Source of the DNA: JAJFKJ01 sp964443025
GTDB lineage: Bacteria > Pseudomonadota > Gammaproteobacteria > JABCZS01
Length of the DNA: 9,053 nt
Direction of reading: 5' to 3'
Assembly (NCBI GenBank): GCA_964443025.1
Contig: CAYUEL010000085.1
Location: forward strand, 1-9,053
The position numbers were made by a program, and so were the translations under genes. This document shows, in pieces, positions 1 to 5,895 of this stretch. The notes beneath the pieces are model-generated. The model was not told the DNA's origin. It saw only the letters and a program-made list of their open reading frames with translations, and did no database searches. Each line of letters begins with the position of its first letter. Position 1 is the stretch's first letter.

Positions 1-1
1 A

Positions 2-457
2 AAAAAGCAATAAAGCAGGGGTTAAAATATAACCTAAAGCATAACTAAAAATATTTTCGCGAACGGTACATGCAAACACCAAAATACAAAACGCCAACGA
101 AAAAAGAGGTAATGGCATGGCGAGAAGGTCAAAACCTAGCGCGGCATGAGCCACGGTCACGGTACGGGGAATAACCATTAAAGGGCCTAATAAGCTAATG
201 CCTAATAGGATTAAAATCCATCCAGGCCACTTTCCGATCTGGGTGAAAAAGGCTTTGTAATCTCCGTGGAATAGCAACATGCTGAGTAGGCAAAGAATGG
301 GGGTAGCCACCGCGGTTAATAGCAATCCTGCCATGGCGTAGGCGTAATACTGAGCCGCTTCTTGACCCACGAGTAAAGGAAATGTCACATTACCCGCGCC
401 AAAGAACATCGCGAAGAGGGTAAAGCCAGTGAGCCATAATGAGTGATGTTTCCACAT
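2..457 (-). CDS. brnQ: Branched-chain amino acid carrier BrnQ-like, N-terminal part only (cut by window edge)
   Basis: A 152-codon frame runs from ATG at 457 off the left edge. It begins MWKHHSLWLTGFTLFAMFFG and continues AGNVTFPLLVGQEAA, the hallmark N-terminus of the LIVCS family (cation-coupled uptake of Leu, Ile and Val across the inner membrane). The rest is almost entirely hydrophobic, with helices at about residues 6-28, 38-62, 78-98 and 115-133, as expected for the first third of a roughly 430-residue, 12-helix carrier. I prefer ATG 457 over the in-frame ATG 487 because 487 overlaps the likely -10 element, and because family members usually have about 10-13 residues before the GFxxFAxFxGAGN block. 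The gene is transcribed away from the ATPase gene. Family assignment is firm; exact substrate is inferred from the family. Confidence 0.88.
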   Translation of the reverse strand, partial: MWKHHSLWLTGFTLFAMFFGAGNVTFPLLVGQEAAQYYAYAMAGLLLTAVATPILCLLSMLLFHGDYKAFFTQIGKWPGWILILLGISLLGPLMVIPRTVTVAHAALGFDLLAMPLPLFSLAFCILVFACTVRENIFSYALGYILTPALLLF

Positions 458-485
458 AGGGTACCTAGGGATGCGCCAAACGACC

Positions 486-494
486 ATTGTATCA
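486..494 (-). promoter_or_regulatory. Extended -10 promoter of the brnQ-like gene
   Basis: On the minus strand this reads TGATACAAT, a TGn extension directly before TACAAT (5/6 match to TATAAT). No good -35 is visible, which is typical of extended -10 promoters. The predicted transcript would start near 479 and leave a short leader before ATG 457. Prediction from sequence only. Confidence 0.45.
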
Positions 495-512
495 CATCTC
501 AAGGGGCTGATT

Positions 513-566
513 ATTTCTCCCTGGGAGGGAAACTGTTGAGTCAAACCTTCCCTCTCAGAGGGAAAT
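513..566. repeat. Long imperfect inverted repeat (hairpin)
   Basis: Arms 513-533 and 546-566 are 21 nt each around a 12-nt loop. Sixteen of 21 positions pair canonically, and two of the mismatches would be G-U in plus-strand RNA. Each arm also contains its own small palindrome (CCCT...AGGG type; the right one is TTCCCTCT-C-AGAGGGAA), so the structure could fold as one long hairpin or two short ones. It lies between the divergent brnQ-like and ATPase genes, upstream of both, so it is more likely a leader structure, a protein site or a miniature repeat element than a terminator. There is no T-run after it. Confidence 0.6.
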
Positions 567-571
567 CTCAG

Positions 572-607
572 TTTCTCCAAAAATGACAAATGTCATTCTT
601 GAAGAAA
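572..607. repeat. Palindrome copy 1 (tandem pair before the ATPase gene)
   Basis: Left arm TTTCTCCAAAAATGACA (572-588), a 2-nt AA centre, and right arm 591-607 pair at 15 of 17 positions. The same palindrome occurs 54 bp downstream. The right arm is purine-rich and is followed at 609 by an in-frame TTG, a possible alternative start for the ATPase. Confidence 0.75.
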
Positions 608-626
608 GTTGAAGGCTGTGTTAAAC

Positions 627-660
627 TTCTCCAAGAATGACAAATGCCATTTTTGGAGAA
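627..660. repeat. Palindrome copy 2, containing the ATPase ribosome binding site
   Basis: Left arm TTCTCCAAGAATGACA (627-642), an AA centre, and right arm TGCCATTTTTGGAGAA (645-660) pair at 14 of 16 positions. It is a direct repeat of the 572-607 palindrome. GGAGAA at 655-660 is the Shine-Dalgarno for GTG 666, so folding of this palindrome in mRNA would bury the site. It could therefore control translation, act as an operator in DNA, or be a small mobile repeat captured by the gene. Confidence 0.75.
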
Positions 661-665
661 ATTAC

Positions 666-2096
666 GTGAGATCACCTTTTATTGCCAGAGAGTATGAGTT
701 GGCACGGTTGAACGATCTGTTGACGAAAAAGACAGCCAGCATGGTTGTGATTAATGGACGTCGACGGGTGGGTAAAAGTCGTCTTATTGAAGAATTTGCA
801 AAGAATAAACGATTTCTCCGCTTTTCTGGATTGGCACCCGAGCAAGGGATTACTGCCCAAGATCAACGTAATGAATTTGCATTGCAGTTAGGGCAACAAA
901 CGGGTTTACCCAGGATCCAGGCGGATGATTGGAGCATTTTGTTTCAGTTACTAGCAGATAAAATAGATGATGGACGTGTCATAGTGTTGTTTGATGAAAT
1001 CACCTGGATGGCGCATGATGAGCCAACATTTCTAAGCAAGCTGAAAAATGCCTGGGATTTATATTATAAAAATAATCCAAAGCTAATTTTTGTTATTTGT
1101 GGCTCAATATCAGCTTGGATTGAAAAAAATATTTTGAGTAGTACAGCGTATTTTGGACGCATTTCATTGCATATAACTCTAGAAGAGCTTCGAGTTGATA
1201 AAGCAAGTAACTTGTTGGAGGCATTGGGGTTTAAAGGGTCGCGGTTTGAAAAATTAATATATTTATCAATAATGGGGGGTATTCCTTGGTACATTGAACA
1301 AGTTAAGCCAAAAAATTCTGCTGTTGATAATATCAAAAAATTGTGTTTTGAATCTCAAGGTCTATTAGTTAACGAGTATAAATATATTTTTCATGATTTA
1401 TTCAATAAACGTGGTGATTTATATGCCGCAATAGTCGCACTTTTAGCGCATGGACCACTGGATTATGAATCTCTTGCAACAAAATTAGGATATAAAAAAG
1501 GGAGTGCGTTAACAAGTTATTTACAGGAGCTTGTGGACTGTGGGTACATCAGCAAACATCCTACCTGGGACTTAAGTTCGGGCAAGTTATCTAAACTTTC
1601 TCGTTATAGGCTATCAGATTGCTTCTTAAGATTTTATTTTAGAATGATAGCGCCGAAGCTTAATGCCATTAAAGAAGGCCAGTATAATGACATTGCGCTT
1701 TCAAGTTTACCAGGGTGGTGGAGCATATTGGGTTTGCAAATTGAAAATTTGGTGTTAAATAATCTTGATTCTTTACACAAATTATTGGCAATTGATCCAA
1801 TCGATATTCTTGCTCAGGGTCCTTATTTCCAGCGTTCAACAAAGCGTAACAAAGGTTGTCAAATTGATTATTTAATTGAGACAAAAATGTGTACCTTATA
1901 TGTATGTGAAATTAAATTTTCACAAAATCCGCTATCAACATCGGTTATTGAATCGGTCGGAAAAAAAATTGATGCACTTACCATACCGAAACATTACGCA
2001 GTTCATCCCGTGCTCATTCATTGCAATGAAGTAAGTGAGCAAGTAATTGAGCGTGATTATTTTTATAGGATTATTAATTTTGCAGATATGGTTTAA
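666..2096 (+). CDS. Archaeal-type (STAND-like) ATPase with C-terminal PD-(D/E)XK nuclease-like domain (ATPase_2/DUF234 type)
   Basis: The product has 476 residues from GTG 666. The order is: FIAREYELARLNDLL lead-in typical of the family (residues 5-19); Walker A GRRRVGKS (31-38); Walker B VIVLFDE with Asp110 and Glu111; sensor-like FVICGS (142-147); winged-helix-like segment (about 247-300); and a C-terminal domain with Glu360, Asp401 and the EIK motif Glu415-Lys417, the arrangement of a PD-(D/E)XK nuclease fold. Proteins of this architecture belong to the MNS group of STAND NTPases. They are widespread and mobile, and mostly of unknown function; DNA binding or cleavage coupled to ATP is an inference. 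I chose GTG 666 because of its GGAGAA at 6-7 nt spacing. A longer frame from TTG 609 adds 19 residues that only translate the palindrome and lack family similarity. The gene stands alone and overlaps folD tail-to-tail by 4 bp. Confidence 0.85.
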   Translation: MRSPFIAREYELARLNDLLTKKTASMVVINGRRRVGKSRLIEEFAKNKRFLRFSGLAPEQGITAQDQRNEFALQLGQQTGLPRIQADDWSILFQLLADKIDDGRVIVLFDEITWMAHDEPTFLSKLKNAWDLYYKNNPKLIFVICGSISAWIEKNILSSTAYFGRISLHITLEELRVDKASNLLEALGFKGSRFEKLIYLSIMGGIPWYIEQVKPKNSAVDNIKKLCFESQGLLVNEYKYIFHDLFNKRGDLYAAIVALLAHGPLDYESLATKLGYKKGSALTSYLQELVDCGYISKHPTWDLSSGKLSKLSRYRLSDCFLRFYFRMIAPKLNAIKEGQYNDIALSSLPGWWSILGLQIENLVLNNLDSLHKLLAIDPIDILAQGPYFQRSTKRNKGCQIDYLIETKMCTLYVCEIKFSQNPLSTSVIESVGKKIDALTIPKHYAVHPVLIHCNEVSEQVIERDYFYRIINFADMV

Positions 2097-2098
2097 AC
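2091..2098. other. GTTTAAAC palindrome encoding both convergent stop codons
   Basis: Read on the plus strand, GTT-TAA ends the ATPase as Val-stop. Read on the minus strand, the same palindrome gives GTT-TAA and ends FolD as Val-stop. The two coding regions overlap by the TTAA at 2093-2096. No hairpin plus T-run terminator is visible on either side, so transcripts of the two genes probably extend into each other. Confidence 0.85.
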
Positions 2099-2932
2099 CC
2101 CTGCCGCCAGCATTGTATTGTGCATCAGCACAGCGACAGTCATAGGGCCAACGCCGCCTCGAACAGGCGTTATAAAGGCGGCGCGTTTGCGAGCGGCTTC
2201 AAATTCCACATCACCCACAATCTCGCCGTTATTTAAACGGGAAATACCGACATCAATGACCACACTGCCAGGTTTAATCCATTCGCCCTTGATCAATTCT
2301 GATTTACCCGTTGCAGAAATTAAAATATCAGCTTGTTTTACGTATTCAGATAAGTTCCGAGTAAAACGATGGCAATCAGTCACTGTTGCCCCTTGTAACA
2401 ATAATTCCAATACCATGGGACGACCCACAATATTTGAAGCACCGACAACAACCGCATGCTTGCCGGTCACTTCTACGCCAATGGCTTCGAGCATCAACAT
2501 AATGCCGTAAGGCGTACAGGGTCGTAGAAACGGGCGACGTTGCGTTAAGCGGCCTAAATTGTAGGGATGAAAACCATCGACATCTTTGCGCGGATCAATG
2601 CGCTCGACAATATTATCTTGATTGATATGAAAGGGCAGTGGCAGTTGCACTAAAATACCATCGACATCGTTATTTGCATTCAATGTATCGATCAATGAGG
2701 CCAATTCATTTTCAGTGGTATTTTCAGGTAGGGTATGTACTTGCGAATGAATACCGACCCTTTCCGCTGCATGGGCTTTACTTTTAACATACAGATCAGA
2801 CGCGGGGTTATTTCCAACTAATATCACCGTTAAACTGGGCGCGCGCTTATTCGATTGCCGTTTAATTTTTTCAGCAATCCCCGCTAATAATGTATCGGCA
2901 ATCATTTTGCCATCGATCAGTTGTGCGCTCAT
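2093..2932 (-). CDS. folD: FolD: methylenetetrahydrofolate dehydrogenase / methenyltetrahydrofolate cyclohydrolase
   Basis: Cytosolic bifunctional enzyme interconverting 5,10-methylene-THF, methenyl-THF and 10-formyl-THF with NADP+, feeding purine and formyl-Met synthesis. The product has 279 residues from ATG 2932 (E. coli 288). Visible motifs: YVKSK with catalytic Lys52 (48-52), VQLPLP with Gln96, KDVDGFHPYNLGRL with Asp119, PCTPYGIMLML (138-147), the Rossmann signature GASNIVGRPM (164-173), and the C-terminal VRGGVGPMT (257-265). The last block is usually VPGGVGPMT; here Arg258 replaces the normally conserved Pro. An in-frame GTG at 2962 would add 10 residues but lies inside the promoter, so ATG 2932 with MSAQLIDGK, the normal family N-terminus, is preferred. 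No Shine-Dalgarno precedes it, and the -10 is only 7 nt upstream, suggesting a leaderless mRNA. The gene is monocistronic. Confidence 0.95.
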   Translation of the reverse strand: MSAQLIDGKMIADTLLAGIAEKIKRQSNKRAPSLTVILVGNNPASDLYVKSKAHAAERVGIHSQVHTLPENTTENELASLIDTLNANNDVDGILVQLPLPFHINQDNIVERIDPRKDVDGFHPYNLGRLTQRRPFLRPCTPYGIMLMLEAIGVEVTGKHAVVVGASNIVGRPMVLELLLQGATVTDCHRFTRNLSEYVKQADILISATGKSELIKGEWIKPGSVVIDVGISRLNNGEIVGDVEFEAARKRAAFITPVRGGVGPMTVAVLMHNTMLAAGV

Positions 2933-2939
2933 GCGGGGG

Positions 2940-2968
2940 ATTATACCGAATTTTATAGCCACTGCCTA
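2940..2968 (-). promoter_or_regulatory. folD promoter
   Basis: The minus strand has a perfect TATAAT (2945-2940), a 17-bp spacer and TAGGCA as -35 (2968-2963, 4/6 match to TTGACA). The expected start point, about 7 nt after the -10, falls on or next to the A of ATG 2932. Confidence 0.65.
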
Positions 2969-2986
2969 ATGGCCTTTGAGCGGCCA

Positions 2987-3015
2987 TTGACGATTCTTTG
3001 TGGTCTGGGTATGAT
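2987..3015 (+). promoter_or_regulatory. tRNA-Pro promoter
   Basis: TTGACG (2987-2992), 17-bp spacer, TATGAT (3010-3015), then a G/C-rich GGGCC. Predicted start near 3022, a few bases before the tRNA. A GC-rich discriminator is typical of stringently controlled stable-RNA promoters; that control is inferred. The promoter is back-to-back with that of folD, about 20 bp apart. Confidence 0.7.
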
Positions 3016-3028
3016 GGGCCATTGTTTT

Positions 3029-3102
3029 CGGGGCATAGCGCAGTTTGGTAGCGCACCTGGTTTGGGACCAGGGGGTCGGGGGTTCAAATCCCTCTGCCCC
3101 GA
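3029..3102 (+). tRNA. tRNA-Pro (anticodon UGG)
   Basis: Acceptor arms CGGGGCA (3029-3035) and TGCCCCG (3095-3101) pair perfectly, with discriminator A3102. The anticodon stem CCTGG/CCAGG encloses loop TTTGGGA with anticodon TGG at 3063-3065. The T loop is TTCAAAT. The sequence closely follows the E. coli tRNA-Pro(UGG) pattern (TAGCGCAG, TTGGTAGCGCA). The 3' CCA is not encoded: the next bases are TATC, so CCA must be added enzymatically, unlike the tRNA-Arg later in this window. The gene ends 7 bp before the stop codon of the opposing monooxygenase gene. Confidence 0.95.
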
Positions 3103-3109
3103 TATCTTG

Positions 3110-4513
3110 TCAAAGTGTTTTAGCGGGTTCGATTTCTAATTTGGAAAGCAATGAGCAATAAAGGTTCATTTCCTCATCAAGGGTTGAGTAGGGAATTGCT
3201 GAGGCTTGCGATATATTTTGGGATAATTTATTAAACATCGTGAGTTGCAGCTGTTTAATTTTTTGAATTAACTCATAAGGTAGCTGGTCAAAACAAACGA
3301 GGTTGTGATAGGTTCTGAAAGTTCCACGATACCTGGCCGACAAAAGCGCCTCGATATCTTTAATAAGTTCAATTTTTTGAAGATCTGCATTCAAAAATAA
3401 TTCAGGGTAATTTTCATGGCTCATGATGCGTATGGCCGCTGCATCTTTTACTCTGCTGTTATTAAATTTTGATAGTACGCTTGGCCAATGATCATTCACT
3501 TCGTCTAATGTTTTTAACAAAAACGTGCAATCTTCAAAGCAGCAATTAACCCCTTGTCCAAAAAATGGAACCATGGCGTGGACGGAATCACCTAATAACA
3601 ATACAAAATCATAAAATCCCCATTGTGAGGATGAAACGGTTTTTAATTTTCCCGACGGATGATTTATATATTCATCCTCGAGATTTGGCATGCGAATGGA
3701 TGCATCTGGCAGTTGTTGATTGAATAGAGATCTGATGGCTTTGGGTGTGCGGATATTGTTAAAATTGGGAGTGTTCCCAGATTCATGCATGAGAAGTGCA
3801 CAGCCAAAAGAGCCGTCAAGATTAGGTTGTGCGGTTAGCATGAATCCATCCCTTGGCCATGTATGCATTGCGTTCAGATTGAGATCTGAGGGAAATCTTG
3901 CTGGAATACTGAGTGCTTTGTAACTCATTGGGAAATATTCAATGTGAAAATGCGTCTGCTCAAAAGATTCTAATAATGAACGAACGGAGCTATTAACTCC
4001 GTCAGCACCTATGACAATATCTGAAGAGTAACGGACAACAGCGTGAGTCAATTCATTCCTGAATACGGATTCTTTTTTATTGGGACATAAGTCGATCAAG
4101 CGATGTGAAAATATTACCTTGATAGTATCAAAGTTGCGGCATTCATCAAGAAGTATTTTGTAGAGCTGATTTCGCGCAATGGTCAGAATGAATTCATGTT
4201 CAAATTGTCCATAAGGAATGCTTTTTTGATGACCTTCAATGTCATGGGTGATTTTATGATTCATGGGAACAGAGAATGCTTTGACTTTTTCAAATAACCC
4301 TACTGTTTTTAATGCCTCTATTCCACGGGTAGAGATATCCATGCTGATGGAGCGGGGGCTTCTTTGGTTTAACGTATCTGCTTCAACCTGATGGTTAGAC
4401 ATGGCTTCAAAAATGCTGACATGATAGCCCCGGCGGACCAAATGAAGCGCACACATCAGGCCAGTTAAACTACCCCCAACAATAATAACGGATCGAACCA
4501 TAGAATAACTCAT
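3110..4513 (-). CDS. kmo: Kynurenine 3-monooxygenase-like FAD-dependent hydroxylase
   Basis: The product has 467 residues, the usual length for bacterial KMO, which hydroxylates L-kynurenine to 3-hydroxykynurenine with NADPH and O2. Visible features: FAD dinucleotide motif VGGSLTG (12-18, third Gly replaced by Ser15) with Glu36 ending strand 2; RSISMDISTRGIEAL (54-68), corresponding to KMO GRSINLALxxRG; GADG (169-172); NAMHTWP (214-220) and AQPNLDGSF (228-236); NHPSGKL (284-290); GDSVHAMVPFFGQG (308-321) with CCFEDC after it; ENY (366-368); and LVCFDQLPY (405-413), the KMO C-terminal block. Two residues that contact kynurenine in Pseudomonas KMO (Arg84, Tyr404, numbering from memory) align with Lys87 and His403, whereas Tyr98 and Asn369 are kept as Tyr101 and Asn367. 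Substrate could therefore differ. No other kynurenine-pathway gene is present. Start ATG 4513 has only a weak ribosome site; ATG 4501 is an alternative. Confidence 0.82.
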   Translation of the reverse strand: MSYSMVRSVIIVGGSLTGLMCALHLVRRGYHVSIFEAMSNHQVEADTLNQRSPRSISMDISTRGIEALKTVGLFEKVKAFSVPMNHKITHDIEGHQKSIPYGQFEHEFILTIARNQLYKILLDECRNFDTIKVIFSHRLIDLCPNKKESVFRNELTHAVVRYSSDIVIGADGVNSSVRSLLESFEQTHFHIEYFPMSYKALSIPARFPSDLNLNAMHTWPRDGFMLTAQPNLDGSFGCALLMHESGNTPNFNNIRTPKAIRSLFNQQLPDASIRMPNLEDEYINHPSGKLKTVSSSQWGFYDFVLLLGDSVHAMVPFFGQGVNCCFEDCTFLLKTLDEVNDHWPSVLSKFNNSRVKDAAAIRIMSHENYPELFLNADLQKIELIKDIEALLSARYRGTFRTYHNLVCFDQLPYELIQKIKQLQLTMFNKLSQNISQASAIPYSTLDEEMNLYCSLLSKLEIEPAKTL

Positions 4514-4527
4514 TTATCTAAATTATG

Positions 4528-4557
4528 ATGATATCAAAAAATTCTTTCTATTGGCAA
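4528..4557 (-). promoter_or_regulatory. Promoter of the KMO-like gene
   Basis: The minus strand has TTGCCA (4557-4552, 5/6), an 18-bp spacer and TATCAT (4533-4528, 5/6). Predicted start is near 4521, only about 8 nt before ATG 4513, so the 5' leader would be very short. The promoter is divergent from that of the downstream membrane-protein gene. Confidence 0.55.
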
Positions 4558-4562
4558 TTTTG

Positions 4563-4592
4563 TTGACATTCCCACATCAAAATAGTTAGAAT
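4563..4592 (+). promoter_or_regulatory. Promoter of the unknown membrane-protein gene
   Basis: A perfect TTGACA (4563-4568), 18-bp spacer and TAGAAT (4587-4592, 5/6). Predicted start near 4600. AGGGGG (4610-4615) is the ribosome binding site, 5 nt before ATG 4621. The -35 boxes of this promoter and the KMO-like promoter are only 5 bp apart on opposite strands, so a single regulator could affect both. Confidence 0.65.
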
Positions 4593-4620
4593 AATTTCAG
4601 TAGTATCCTAGGGGGTTAAT

Positions 4621-5739
4621 ATGGCTGACCCTATCATAGTAATAAAAGACTTTGCTAAATGGTTGCGAGAAGCTTACCTTGAACCGTGGGTTCGGGAATC
4701 AGAATGTCCAGAGCACCTGGATGAAAAGCGTCATTATAAAGCACGCCTTGTTGAATCTGCTAAAAAATACGACCTTGCGCTGCTAGATTTGCAAAAAGAA
4801 GAAAACGAACGAATTGTTAATCCTTCTGAATACCTCGCAGCATATTTGTCATTTATCGAATCTGTAATTTTTGATGCAAAAGTTACTTACGCGCCAATAA
4901 CGGATCCCATTTTAATTACAAATCCTGAGAAAGCGCCTGGACAAGCAGTGGATGTTTATCAACTTTCAGGATGGTTTACTCGGTATTCTCTTCATAGGTT
5001 TACACTTAGATCAGATTTTATATACTTACCCGCTCTTAAAAGCGAGCTTAGGAAGTTTTATAATGACTTACGGGAATCCCTCGCTGGCAAAGAGCAAACA
5101 GAAGATAATGTTATCCAGTTTTTAACTGAATGGGTTGAAAAATTGGATATACCGCAAGAAGAGGAAGGCGAAACGAGTGCAGTAATCATTGAAACGCCCG
5201 GCTCGCCAGCAATACGAGCACCAGAGCAGATAGGTGGTGTCGGTGAGGTTATGGATGACCCTAGCTGCCCTACTATTGATCCATTTTATTTGAAATGTGG
5301 TGCAGGTATCCTGCTAGTAGTGATAGGTACAATAGTAGGAAACCTTCAGCTTTCACAAGGTAATTCTACACTGGGTATTAAGCCTCATTACCATCCTGCA
5401 GATATACCCCAGCTTGATCCAGGCGGACAGTATCCTGGCCAGCCTGAGGAATACCACACACCACCTTCCCATCCAAGATTTCATGGGATGAGTAACCGTG
5501 AAGCCGGAACAGTGATTGGACTTTTAATGGCGTTGACATTAATTTTTAGTATCAAAGTTATATCAACGGCTGTGGGTGCAGGAAGAAATTATTTCGTGAA
5601 CCGGAGGGCTCGACCTAGAAACGATGAAGAGATGCAAGAACTTATTCCGAGTAATGAGAATCATGGAAATAACGGAAATAATGAGAATAATGAGAATAAC
5701 GAACGGGATGCAGATGCAGCGAATGCTCTTACACTTTAG
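4621..5739 (+). CDS. Unrecognised protein with a two-helix membrane hairpin and Asn-rich tail
   Basis: 372 residues; I do not recognise a family. Residues 1-175 look soluble and mostly helical, with many charged and aromatic residues (for example FAKWLREAYLEPWVRE at 11-26). Residues 176-220 are an acidic, Pro/Gly-rich linker. Two hydrophobic segments follow: about 224-246 (KCGAGILLVVIGTIVGNL) and 295-318 (AGTVIGLLMALTLIFSIKVI). The ~48-residue loop between them is rich in Pro, His, Gly and Tyr. After helix 2 comes a basic stretch (RNYFVNRRARPR, 322-333), which predicts that both termini are cytosolic. The tail is DEEMQEL (335-341) followed by an Asn/Glu repeat (346-361). Soluble head, membrane hairpin and hydrophilic acidic tail are compatible with a secreted effector that inserts in host membranes, but that is speculation. 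Start ATG 4621 has a strong Shine-Dalgarno. No terminator is obvious in 5740-5835. Confidence 0.85.
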   Translation: MADPIIVIKDFAKWLREAYLEPWVRESECPEHLDEKRHYKARLVESAKKYDLALLDLQKEENERIVNPSEYLAAYLSFIESVIFDAKVTYAPITDPILITNPEKAPGQAVDVYQLSGWFTRYSLHRFTLRSDFIYLPALKSELRKFYNDLRESLAGKEQTEDNVIQFLTEWVEKLDIPQEEEGETSAVIIETPGSPAIRAPEQIGGVGEVMDDPSCPTIDPFYLKCGAGILLVVIGTIVGNLQLSQGNSTLGIKPHYHPADIPQLDPGGQYPGQPEEYHTPPSHPRFHGMSNREAGTVIGLLMALTLIFSIKVISTAVGAGRNYFVNRRARPRNDEEMQELIPSNENHGNNGNNENNENNERDADAANALTL

Positions 5740-5835
5740 AAATCATGGGGTTACATAAACCTCTATTGATAATAGAAATTTAAGCCATAAAACCACCATT
5801 GTTAATAGAAGAGAATTTAGACAATGACTTCTAAC

Positions 5836-5864
5836 TTGACCCTCGCTAAAGTTTTAAGTATTCT
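5836..5864 (+). promoter_or_regulatory. Promoter of the acid phosphatase gene
   Basis: TTGACC (5836-5841, 5/6), 17-bp spacer, TATTCT (5859-5864, 4/6). Predicted start near 5871. AAGGGG (5885-5890) is the ribosome site, 5 nt before ATG 5896. The rest of the 5740-5895 gap holds only short weak inverted repeats and no convincing terminator. Confidence 0.6.
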
Positions 5865-5895
5865 GGTTCTCATTAAATCTATTTAAGGGGTTCCC

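Noticed and set aside
458..487. In-frame ATG 487 as the brnQ-like start
   Set aside because: It overlaps the predicted extended -10, and the added residues are not part of the family N-terminus.
609..665. TTG 609 as the ATPase start
   Set aside because: The 19 added residues only translate the palindrome, and GTG 666 has a much better Shine-Dalgarno. Kept as an alternative only.
2933..2962. In-frame GTG extension of FolD by 10 residues
   Set aside because: It overlaps the -10 and spacer of the folD promoter, and the extra residues lack similarity to the FolD N-terminus.
5750..5780. Small inverted repeats after the membrane-protein gene as a terminator
   Set aside because: Stems of only 4-5 bp, AT-rich, with no T-run.
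5824..5886. Mini-ORF of 20 codons (MTSNLTLAKVLSILVLIKSI) just before the phosphatase, its stop touching the phosphatase ribosome site
   Set aside because: A good promoter (5836-5864) lies inside it, so the main transcript would begin within the ORF. Its own ribosome site is poor.
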